Assembly: GCA_045649265.1 (NCBI GenBank)
Contig: JAZRPO010000033.1
Coordinates: 1-17,024 of the forward strand
Reading direction: 5' to 3'
Length of the DNA stretch: 17,024 nt
Origin: SIG480 sp045649265
Lineage (GTDB): Bacteria; Bacillota; Clostridia; Oscillospirales; JAAYXM01
The first letter of the stretch is position 1. The number at the start of each line of letters is the position of its first letter. Under the pieces are notes generated by a model. It was not told the origin of the DNA. It was given only the letters and a program-made list of their open reading frames with translations, and searched no databases. Below, piece by piece: positions 1 to 6,638 of the stretch. The translations under genes were made by a program, and so were the position numbers.

Positions 1-737
1 AGAACCTCACAAAATCCAAAATCAAGCATTTCTTTATCGTGACAGTCAGAAGACAAAATCACTCTGCCGCCGCCTTTTATGATTCTATCAAGTATGCCCT
101 GTGCCGGATAGGGGGATGTTCTGCACTTTCGCGCCATTGCACCGGTATTGATTTCAAAAACGCGCCCTGACTTTAAAAGAGCATCAACTGCATGGGTGGC
201 CGCGGCAGTATATCTCGGATGAGTCTCCGAAAACAACTCCCCCGCTTCATTGAATTTTGTCACGAGGTCAAAATGGCCTATAATGTCAGCGTTTGTCTTT
301 TCCGGAATCTCTTCAAGAAGACGGTAGTATTCCTCAATAAAAGAGTAAACATCGCCGCCGAATGCGGAAACGCCTTTTTGAAAACGCAAAACGTTATCAT
401 CGACAGCATAATAGATTCCGTTTTTTTCAAGATAATGTACCGAACCTATAATAAAATCAAATTCATCCGTATCCACTTCAGAATAATAATCCATTTCAAG
501 ACCGCAGAATATTTCGATATCGTTTTTATACACATGCTTTAACCTTAAAACTTCTTCTTTATATCTCTTGGTATTCTCAATACTCATAGAATATTCCGGC
601 TCGCAGGGAGTGTAAGCATGTCCCGAAAATCCGAGAGCGGAAAACCCGAGGCTTATCGCTTTTTTCACCATTTCCTCAGGCGAGTCCTTCCCATCACAAA
701 AGTGCGTATGCGTATGAAAATTCATTTTTGAAAACAT
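1..737 (-). CDS. hisJ: PHP-family histidinol-phosphatase-like phosphoesterase (3' end outside window)
   Basis: The minus strand reads open from an ATG at 737 to the left edge, giving 245 residues with no stop, so the C-terminus is missing. The translation carries the PHP metal-site pattern: HTH near residues 8-10, GFSGH (H40), GLEMDYY (E81), GSVHYL (H101), IIGHFD (H155) and SSDCHD (D231, H233). This order, with the FSGHAYTP segment, is typical of HisJ-type histidinol-phosphatases, which dephosphorylate L-histidinol phosphate in histidine synthesis; family members are about 260-270 residues. The start is supported by AGGAG eight bases upstream; the in-frame ATG at 725 has no site of its own. 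The gene lies 59 bp downstream of the gamma-carbonic-anhydrase-like gene, so co-transcription is likely. No other his gene is in view, so a different phosphoester substrate remains possible. Confidence 0.85.
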   Translation of the reverse strand, partial: MFSKMNFHTHTHFCDGKDSPEEMVKKAISLGFSALGFSGHAYTPCEPEYSMSIENTKRYKEEVLRLKHVYKNDIEIFCGLEMDYYSEVDTDEFDFIIGSVHYLEKNGIYYAVDDNVLRFQKGVSAFGGDVYSFIEEYYRLLEEIPEKTNADIIGHFDLVTKFNEAGELFSETHPRYTAAATHAVDALLKSGRVFEINTGAMARKCRTSPYPAQGILDRIIKGGGRVILSSDCHDKEMLDFGFCEV

Positions 738-796
738 TTCTGTTTCTCCTCTGTGTGGTGCAAATTTAATTTCAGCACGTTATGTCGTTTTTTATA

Positions 797-1297
797 TTAA
801 AGCTCTATTTTTTTATACTTTTCGGCGAGCTTTTCATACTCTTTCGCATTTTCAGAAACAGACAGGATTTCTTCATCAGTCAGCTCGCGGACGAGCTTTG
901 CAGGGCTTCCGAGAATTAAGCTTTTGGGCGGGAAAGCCTTGTTCCCCGTAACAAGGGCGCCTGCCCCAACAATTGAACCCTCGCCTATTTTTGCGCCGTC
1001 GAGAATGACTGCACCCATACCTATAAGAACGTTATCTGAAACCTCGCAGCCATGAACTATTGCATTGTGTCCGACGGTGACACCGTTTCCGATTTTCGTA
1101 TTTGAATGGATCGTCGCATTATCCTGAACATTTGTCCGCGCGCCTATCTCTATTGCTCCCTCATCTCCGCGTATCACTGCTCCAAACCAAACACTTGATT
1201 TTTCTTCTATACAAACCTCGCCTATGATGCTTGCGTTCTCCGCAACAAACACGTTTGCTGAGATTTTGGGGGTGTTTTCACAAAATTTTTGTATCAT
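797..1297 (-). CDS. gamma carbonic anhydrase family / hexapeptide-repeat protein (YrdA/PaaY-like)
   Basis: The product is 166 residues and consists almost entirely of left-handed beta-helix hexapeptide repeats (for example IGNGVT, VGHNAI, IGMGAV, IGEGSI), followed by a short charged C-terminal helix. It has the gamma-CA landmarks: IRGDE (R43, D45), NVQDN (Q58, D59), and three metal-ligand-type histidines, H64 in ATIHS, H77 in VGHNA and H82 in IVHGC. The loop between the first two histidines is short (13 residues), shorter than I recall for YtoA/YrdA-type proteins. Such proteins are trimeric, and many lack proven carbonic anhydrase activity, so the reaction is not established here. I chose ATG 1297 with AAGGGA upstream; the reading frame extends to a TTG at 1315 that lacks a good site. 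It has its own promoter and probably reads through into the PHP gene. Confidence 0.88.
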   Translation of the reverse strand: MIQKFCENTPKISANVFVAENASIIGEVCIEEKSSVWFGAVIRGDEGAIEIGARTNVQDNATIHSNTKIGNGVTVGHNAIVHGCEVSDNVLIGMGAVILDGAKIGEGSIVGAGALVTGNKAFPPKSLILGSPAKLVRELTDEEILSVSENAKEYEKLAEKYKKIEL

Positions 1298-1335
1298 GAG
1301 GCATTTCCCTTTCAAAAAACATAAATACTTTTATA

Positions 1336-1364
1336 ATGATATACAATAAACCCCTTTTTTGCAA
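1336..1364 (-). promoter_or_regulatory. sigma-A-type promoter for the gamma-CA/PHP unit
   Basis: On the minus strand, -35 TTGCAA (1359-1364) and -10 TATCAT (1336-1341) are separated by 17 bases. Transcription would begin near 1329, about 30 bases before the chosen start codon at 1297, which supports that start. Confidence 0.6.
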
Positions 1365-1388
1365 GTATTAATTGCCGAAAAACTTGCA
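1360..1388. repeat. inverted repeat spanning both divergent -35 boxes
   Basis: TGCAAGT (1360-1366) and ACTTGCA (1382-1388) are exact reverse complements separated by 15 bases, with half-site centres 22 bp apart (about two helical turns). Each half overlaps the -35 element of one of the two divergent promoters. This could be an operator, or simply two mirrored -35 boxes. Confidence 0.4.
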
Positions 1389-1412
1389 CATTTATCTTTT
1401 AAATGATATAAT
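1384..1412 (+). promoter_or_regulatory. sigma-A-type promoter with extended -10 for the epimerase gene
   Basis: -35 TTGCAC (1384-1389), 17-base spacer, -10 TATAAT (1407-1412) preceded by TGA (an extended -10). The predicted start near 1419 leaves a leader of about 50 bases before the ATG at 1471. It is one of the best-matching promoters in the window. Confidence 0.75.
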
Positions 1413-1470
1413 AAATTAAATATCAGAAAAATATCTGTTAGCTTTAAACACACAAGAGGGTGATATACTA

Positions 1471-2391
1471 ATGAAGGTAATGGTTACTGGCGGATGCGGA
1501 TTTATTGGCTCGCATATCGTTGATTCTCTCTGCAAGGCAGGGCACACGGTTTCTGTTGTTGATGACCTTTCAACAGGAAGCCTGCAAAACCTCAACCCCG
1601 CCGCAAAGCTTTACCGAGCTGACATAAGAAGCGATGCTTTTCGCGAGGCTGTCCGCGATTTTTCCCCTGAGGTTATTTATCACGAAGCCGCTCAGATAGA
1701 CATCCAGAAATCTATTCGTGAATCCTCATTTGATGCTGAGGTTAATGTTGTGGGAACCGTTAAAGTTCTCGAAGCCGTCCGCGATTTCGGAGTTAAGAAA
1801 ATCATATATGCTTCCTCTGCGGCGGTTTACGGCGACCCCGAATACCTGCCGGTTGACGAAAACCACCCCAAAGCTCCCATGTCGTTTTACGGCATATCAA
1901 AGTTCTCCCCTGAATTCTATATCCGCACCTTCTCCCAGTTGTATGGATTTACGTTTACCATCCTCCGATACGCAAACGTATTCGGTGTCCGGCAGGATCC
2001 CAAAGGAGAGGGCGGCGTTGTTTCCATATTTACTGACAAGCTTCTCCGTGGAGAGACTCCCGTTATTTTCGGAGACGGAGAGCAAACGCGCGATTTTGTT
2101 TATGTCGGCGATATTGCAGGGGCAAACCTTGCCGCTCTTGATAAGGGTGACGGCGAGATTATAAACGTCTCAACCTGCAAGAAAACCACGGTGAACGAGC
2201 TTGTGAAAATCATGTCCGGAGGCAGCTGCACGCCGGAATACCGAGAGGCGCGACCGGGTGATATTCTTCACAGCTATCTTGATAACACAAAGCTTAAAAC
2301 AATCCTCGGCTACGAGCCTTTATATTCCCTTGAAGAAGGCGTAAAGCTGACAATGGATTACTACAAGCAAAAGCTCTCAAAACAACAATAA
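1471..2391 (+). CDS. NAD-dependent sugar-nucleotide epimerase/dehydratase (UDP-glucose 4-epimerase-like, extended SDR)
   Basis: The 306-residue product is a complete extended short-chain dehydrogenase/reductase. The N-terminal Rossmann motif is TGGCGFIG (residues 6-13). VVDDLST follows beta-2. The catalytic set is S115/S116 (YASSAAVYG), Y140 and K144 (YGISK). ILRYANVFGVRQ and the late GDGEQTRDFVYVGD are signatures of GalE-like UDP-hexose 4-epimerases and relatives. Such enzymes oxidise and re-reduce C4 of a UDP-sugar with bound NAD. The exact sugar (UDP-Glc/Gal, GlcNAc/GalNAc or a uronate) cannot be read from the sequence. At 306 residues it fits the shorter bacterial and archaeal GalE-like group. 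GAGGGTG lies about eight bases before the ATG. It is a single-gene unit: its own promoter upstream and a shared terminator directly at its stop codon. Confidence 0.9.
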   Translation: MKVMVTGGCGFIGSHIVDSLCKAGHTVSVVDDLSTGSLQNLNPAAKLYRADIRSDAFREAVRDFSPEVIYHEAAQIDIQKSIRESSFDAEVNVVGTVKVLEAVRDFGVKKIIYASSAAVYGDPEYLPVDENHPKAPMSFYGISKFSPEFYIRTFSQLYGFTFTILRYANVFGVRQDPKGEGGVVSIFTDKLLRGETPVIFGDGEQTRDFVYVGDIAGANLAALDKGDGEIINVSTCKKTTVNELVKIMSGGSCTPEYREARPGDILHSYLDNTKLKTILGYEPLYSLEEGVKLTMDYYKQKLSKQQ

Positions 2392-2450
2392 AAAGACAGA
2401 TGATATGCCGAGTGTCTTTAAGGACACTCGGCATATCATCTGTCTTTTTT
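2390..2450. terminator. bidirectional intrinsic terminator, 27-bp perfect stem
   Basis: The arm 2390-2416 is the exact reverse complement of 2423-2449, with a six-base loop (TTTAAG, 2417-2422). The stem has A-runs at its base on one side and T-runs on the other, so it gives a U-tract in both directions. It lies between convergent genes, and its two ends fall inside their stop codons (2389-2391 on plus, 2449-2451 on minus). Confidence 0.92.
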
Positions 2451-3687
2451 ACCACGATTTCAAGTAGGTTTCCTGTTCTTTTGAGAGAGAATCAATTTTT
2501 ATTCCGCACGCAGAAAGCTTTTCCCTTGCAACGAGAGCATCTATCTCGGGCGGCACTGCATAAAGTCCCGGTGATAGCGGAGCGTCAAGCCTTGCTATAT
2601 GCTCCATCATAAGCGCCTGAACTGCAAAGCTCATATCCATAATTTCTGCCGGATGACCGTTTCCTGCGGCGAGGTTTACAAGCCTTCCCTCTCCGAGAAG
2701 GTTTAAAATTCTGCCGTCTGCCGTTTTATAGCCTGTTATGTTGGGTTTTCTTTCCTCAATCTCTATTGCGACAGAGTTAAGGTCTGCCTTGTTTATCTCA
2801 CAATCAAAATGGCCTGCGTTTGCAAGCAAAACTCCATCCTTCATTTTTTCCATATGACGGCGAAGAATAATATCTCGACAACCCGTTGTCGTTACGAAGA
2901 TATCACCGATTTCCGAAGCCTCGTCCATTGTCATAACGGAGTATCCCTCCGCATATGCTTCAAGGGCGCAAAACGGGTCTGCCTCACAGATTATAACATT
3001 TGCCCCAAGCCCCTTTGCCCGAAGCGCAACGCCTCTTCCGCAGAAGCCATAACCGGCAACAACGACGCGCTTGCCTGCGATAAAGCAGTTGGTCGTATTC
3101 ATTATCGCATCCCAGACGGACTGGCCTGTTCCGTGACGGTTGTCAAAAAGGTGCTTGCATTTTGCATCATTTACCGCAAACATCGGAAAATTGAGCTTGC
3201 CTGCCTTGGCGCGTGCAGAGAGCCTTGCGACTCCTGTTGTAGTCTCCTCACAGCCGCCGAGAATATTTTTTCCGAGCTCCGGCGCCGCGCCGTGGAGAAT
3301 TGCAACAAAATCGCCACCGTCATCTATTATCATATCAGGAACACAACGGAGAGTTTCTGTCAGATGTTGTGTGTATTCTTTTTCATCAACGCCGTGAATT
3401 GCAAAGGTTTCAACCCCAAGCGCCGAAAGCCCTGCCGCAACGTCATCCTGAGTGGAGAGCGGGTTGCAACCCGTCGCACATACCCTTGCGCCGCCTGCTG
3501 CGAGAGTGAGCGCGAGATAAGCGGTTTTTGCTTCAAGGTGAATTGACATTGCGATGGTTTTCCCCTTAAACGGAAGTTCCTTTTCAAAGCGCTTTCCTAT
3601 TGCAGAGAGAACCGGCATATATGACTTTACCCATTCAATCTTTTTTATTCCCGAGGACGCAAGCCCGGGATTTTTTATTATACTCAT
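2449..3687 (-). CDS. ahcY: S-adenosylhomocysteinase, short (archaeal/Thermotoga-like) form
   Basis: The 412-residue product matches S-adenosylhomocysteine hydrolase along its length. Landmarks are MSIHLEAKTA (H50), IIDDGGD (about 121-126), EETTTGV (about 147-153), NDAKCKHLFDN (K178, D182, N183), the NAD-binding AGYGFCGRG (about 211-219) and AAGNGHP (H345). Canonical enzymes reversibly split S-adenosylhomocysteine into adenosine and homocysteine in the cytosol, closing the methylation cycle. This protein ends in YLKSW and lacks the KPDHYRY-type tail that reaches into the neighbouring NAD site of classical tetramers. That places it with the short forms of archaea and Thermotoga, some of which prefer S-inosylhomocysteine. 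The start ATG at 3687 has AAGGAGTT nine bases upstream and its own promoter. It is transcribed alone, divergent from secA. Confidence 0.92.
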   Translation of the reverse strand: MSIIKNPGLASSGIKKIEWVKSYMPVLSAIGKRFEKELPFKGKTIAMSIHLEAKTAYLALTLAAGGARVCATGCNPLSTQDDVAAGLSALGVETFAIHGVDEKEYTQHLTETLRCVPDMIIDDGGDFVAILHGAAPELGKNILGGCEETTTGVARLSARAKAGKLNFPMFAVNDAKCKHLFDNRHGTGQSVWDAIMNTTNCFIAGKRVVVAGYGFCGRGVALRAKGLGANVIICEADPFCALEAYAEGYSVMTMDEASEIGDIFVTTTGCRDIILRRHMEKMKDGVLLANAGHFDCEINKADLNSVAIEIEERKPNITGYKTADGRILNLLGEGRLVNLAAGNGHPAEIMDMSFAVQALMMEHIARLDAPLSPGLYAVPPEIDALVAREKLSACGIKIDSLSKEQETYLKSW

Positions 3688-3709
3688 ACTTTCATCAACT
3701 CCTTAGGCT

Positions 3710-3738
3710 ATAATACACCATTTTCCAATATTTTTCAA
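3710..3738 (-). promoter_or_regulatory. sigma-A-type promoter for ahcY
   Basis: On the minus strand, -35 TTGAAA (3733-3738), a 17-base spacer and -10 TATTAT (3710-3715). Transcription would start near 3703, which puts the start at or within the AAGGAG site at 3697-3704 and gives a very short leader of roughly 15 bases. Confidence 0.6.
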
Positions 3739-3773
3739 CATTGTGAATTTTAAAATAAATTTATGTAAAACCC

Positions 3774-3802
3774 TTTTCTAACATATTAATATGTGATATA
3801 CT
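3774..3802 (+). promoter_or_regulatory. candidate extended -10 promoter for secA
   Basis: -10 TATACT (3797-3802) preceded by TGA (3794-3796) forms an extended -10. The -35 position (TTTTCT, 3774-3779, 17-base spacer) is weak. It lies about 55-60 bases ahead of the secA ATG. Confidence 0.45.
3781..3794. repeat. 14-bp perfect palindrome in the secA promoter
   Basis: ACATATTAATATGT is self-complementary over all 14 bases. It fills most of the spacer of the candidate secA promoter and overlaps the T of its extended -10. It could be an operator half-site pair; AT-rich palindromes also arise by chance. Confidence 0.4.
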
Positions 3803-3860
3803 AAATTGAATAAATATTTTTGGAAACAAAACTATTTTCTGAAAGGATTTAAACGATAAA

Positions 3861-6608
3861 ATGAGTGTTATTTCAAAGCTTTTTGGAACACGGAGCGAGA
3901 GAGAAATCAAAAAGATTCTCCCGCTTGTCGATAAAATCGAAGCTCTTGCGGATGAATACCGTGAGCTGTCTGATGCTGCTCTTTCTGCAAAAACATCTGA
4001 GCTTAAAGCGCGCCTTGCAGAGGGTGAAACTCTTGATTCCATTCTCCCCGAAGCTTTTGCAACCGTTCGCGAAGCTGCATACCGGGTTTTAGGGCTTTAT
4101 GCTTTCCGCGTTCAGCTCATCGGCGGCATAATTCTCCACCAGGGCCGGATTGCCGAAATGAAGACAGGGGAAGGAAAAACGCTTGTTGCGGTTTTGCCTG
4201 CATACCTTAATGCTCTCACGGAAAAGGGCGTTCATATCGTCACCGTAAACGACTACCTTGCAAAATACCAGGGCGAACTTATGGGCAGAGTTTTTCGTTT
4301 TCTCGGTATGAGCGTGGGAATAATCGTTCACGACCTCACCAATGAAGAGCGCCGTGAAGCTCACCACTGCGATATTACCTACGGCACTAACAATGAGCTT
4401 GGCTTTGATTATCTGCGTGATAACATGGCTCTCTACAAGGAGCAGATGGTCGGCCGTGGATACCACTCCTTTGCAATCGTCGATGAGGTTGACTCTATCC
4501 TTATAGATGAAGCAAGAACTCCGCTCATCATTTCAGGTCAGGGTGAAAAGCCTACCCTCATATACCGCGAGGCTGACCGTTTTGCAGCGTCTCTTAAAAA
4601 ATTTGTTGTTGCCTCCGTTGACGAAAAGGAGGATAACGATAATGTCGACGGTGACTATATCGTTAATGAAAAGCACAGAAGCGCTACTCTCACCGCATCG
4701 GGTATTGCAAAGGCTGAGCGCGCCTTCGGAATTGACAATTTATCCGACCCCGAGCACGCGGAGCTTTTCCACCACATAAATCAGGCTATCCGCGCACGCG
4801 GCATAATGAAGCGCGATATTGACTACGTTGTTCGCGACAATGAGATTATAATTGTTGACGAATTTACAGGCCGCCTCATGATAGGCAGAAGATATTCGGA
4901 AGGGCTTCATCAGGCAATAGAAGCGAAAGAAAACGTAAGTATCCAGAACGAGAGCAAAACGCTTGCAACCATTACCTTCCAGAACTATTTCAGAATGTAT
5001 GACAAGCTCTCGGGAATGACGGGAACAGCACTTACCGAAGAAGCTGAATTTGAAGCAATCTACAACCTCGATGTAATCGAAATCCCGACAAACAAGCCGA
5101 TGATTCGCTCCGACCTTACCGATGCGGTATACAAGACCGAAAGCGGAAAATTCCGCGCTGTTATCCGGCAGATTGAGGAATGCCATAACAGAAAGCAGCC
5201 GGTTCTCGTCGGCACGGTTTCAATCGAAAAGAGTGAGCTTGTTTCTGCACTGCTCAAAAAATCAGGAATTCCTCATGTCGTTCTTAATGCCAAGCACCAC
5301 GAAAAGGAAGCCGAGATAGTTGCACAGGCAGGAAAGCCGGGCGCAGTTACGATTGCGACAAATATGGCGGGCCGAGGTACCGATATTATGCTCGGAGGCA
5401 ATGCGGATTTTCTTGCAAAAAGCGATCTCCGCAAAAGCGGTATGAACGAAGCTTTGATTGTTGATGCCGGAGGCACTGCCCCGACATCTGACCCCGAAAT
5501 TCTCGATGCCCGAAAAAAATATAAAGAGCTTTATTTAAAGCATAAGGCTATATGCGATACTGAAGCAGAGCGTGTCCGCAATGCAGGCGGTCTTTTTATC
5601 ATTGGCACAGAGCGCCACGAATCCCGACGCATCGACAACCAGCTTAGAGGGCGAAGTGGCCGTCAGGGTGACCCCGGAGCATCTCGCTTCTTCCTCTCGC
5701 TCGAAGATGACATCATGCGTCTTTTCGGGTCTGAACGCATAATGGGCATGATGAATGCTCTCGGTATTGATGAGGATACCCCAATAGACCAGAAAATACT
5801 GACGAGCGCAATTGAAAATGCTCAAAAGACTGTTGAGTCGCGAAATTTTGCCGCGCGAAAATCCGTTTTGGAGTATGACGATGTTATAAATACACAAAGA
5901 ACGGTCATATACAATCAGCGCCAATCTGTCATTGACGGGCATGATGTTGCAGATGTTATAAAGAAAATGATTTCCGAATCAATCTCCGATGCTGTCAATG
6001 CTACTCTGGGCGAAGAGAGATATGTTCAGCAAGAGCATCTTGATATAATTCGTTCGCGCTTTGAGGGTATATTCTTAACAAAGGGCGACCTTAATCTTTC
6101 ACAAGACGACCTCAATCGCGTGGACTATGACAGTGAGGACTTAAAAAGCGACCTTACGGAAATCGCAATGCGTGTATATTCTGCAAGAGATGCGGAGTTC
6201 ACGCCTGAAAAAATGCGTGAAATCGAGCGTGTCGTTCTTCTCCGCAATGTAGATGAGAACTGGATGGAGCACATTGATGCAATGAGCGACCTCCGTCGCG
6301 GAATAGGGCTTCGTGCATATGCTCAGCATGACCCGATTGTGGTTTACAAGAGCGAAGGCTTTGAAATGTTTGAGGAAATGATAAACACCATCCGCGACAA
6401 TACCGTGAGAATGATGTTTACTATCAGACTTTCAAATAACGATGAGCCAAAGCGCAGGGCTGTCGCAAAAATCACAAGTACGCATGGTGGCGATGATTCC
6501 GAAATCAAGAAAACTCCGCGACGCGTTGAAAATAAAGTTGGCAGAAATGACCCCTGCCCCTGCGGAAGCGGAAAGAAATATAAAAAGTGCTGCGGAAGCG
6601 GCGAATAG
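3861..6608 (+). CDS. secA: preprotein translocase ATPase SecA
   Basis: The 915-residue product is a full-length SecA, the cytosolic/membrane-associated ATPase motor that drives unfolded preproteins through the SecYEG channel. Visible parts are the DEAD-motor Walker A MKTGEGKT (residues 100-107), the Walker B/DEAD segment DEVDSILIDEAR (from D208), the helicase-like second nucleotide fold with TNMAGRGTDIMLGG and ESRRIDNQLRGRSGRQGD, the helical scaffold/wing region (ENWMEHIDAMSDLRRGIGLRAYAQ), and a C-terminal SEC-C zinc motif (C899, C901, C910, C911). Length and domains are normal for Clostridia. AAAGGAT lies about 12 bases before the ATG. It heads a six-gene co-directional run; the next gene begins 30 bases after its stop. 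The usual Bacillota neighbours (hpf/raiA upstream, prfB downstream) are absent. Confidence 0.98.
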   Translation: MSVISKLFGTRSEREIKKILPLVDKIEALADEYRELSDAALSAKTSELKARLAEGETLDSILPEAFATVREAAYRVLGLYAFRVQLIGGIILHQGRIAEMKTGEGKTLVAVLPAYLNALTEKGVHIVTVNDYLAKYQGELMGRVFRFLGMSVGIIVHDLTNEERREAHHCDITYGTNNELGFDYLRDNMALYKEQMVGRGYHSFAIVDEVDSILIDEARTPLIISGQGEKPTLIYREADRFAASLKKFVVASVDEKEDNDNVDGDYIVNEKHRSATLTASGIAKAERAFGIDNLSDPEHAELFHHINQAIRARGIMKRDIDYVVRDNEIIIVDEFTGRLMIGRRYSEGLHQAIEAKENVSIQNESKTLATITFQNYFRMYDKLSGMTGTALTEEAEFEAIYNLDVIEIPTNKPMIRSDLTDAVYKTESGKFRAVIRQIEECHNRKQPVLVGTVSIEKSELVSALLKKSGIPHVVLNAKHHEKEAEIVAQAGKPGAVTIATNMAGRGTDIMLGGNADFLAKSDLRKSGMNEALIVDAGGTAPTSDPEILDARKKYKELYLKHKAICDTEAERVRNAGGLFIIGTERHESRRIDNQLRGRSGRQGDPGASRFFLSLEDDIMRLFGSERIMGMMNALGIDEDTPIDQKILTSAIENAQKTVESRNFAARKSVLEYDDVINTQRTVIYNQRQSVIDGHDVADVIKKMISESISDAVNATLGEERYVQQEHLDIIRSRFEGIFLTKGDLNLSQDDLNRVDYDSEDLKSDLTEIAMRVYSARDAEFTPEKMREIERVVLLRNVDENWMEHIDAMSDLRRGIGLRAYAQHDPIVVYKSEGFEMFEEMINTIRDNTVRMMFTIRLSNNDEPKRRAVAKITSTHGGDDSEIKKTPRRVENKVGRNDPCPCGSGKKYKKCCGSGE

Positions 6609-6625
6609 AAGATTTGCAACTTTTT

Positions 6626-6630
6626 GGAGG
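6626..6630 (+). promoter_or_regulatory. ribosome binding site fixing the start at 6639
   Basis: GGAGG is followed by eight bases and then ATG 6639. The same frame is open from a TTG at 6624, but that codon overlaps this site, so the ATG is the real start and the signal peptide begins at MKLKK. Confidence 0.85.
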
Positions 6631-6638
6631 ATAAAAAT

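Noticed and set aside
192..542. A 116-codon plus-strand frame near the left edge
   Set aside because: It is antisense to the PHP phosphoesterase coding frame, which carries the full metal-ligand set.
2809..3546. A 245-codon open frame on the plus strand
   Set aside because: It lies wholly antisense to ahcY, whose motifs are clear along its full length. It is Cys/Arg-rich with no recognisable domain, and has no ribosome site. It is a shadow frame.
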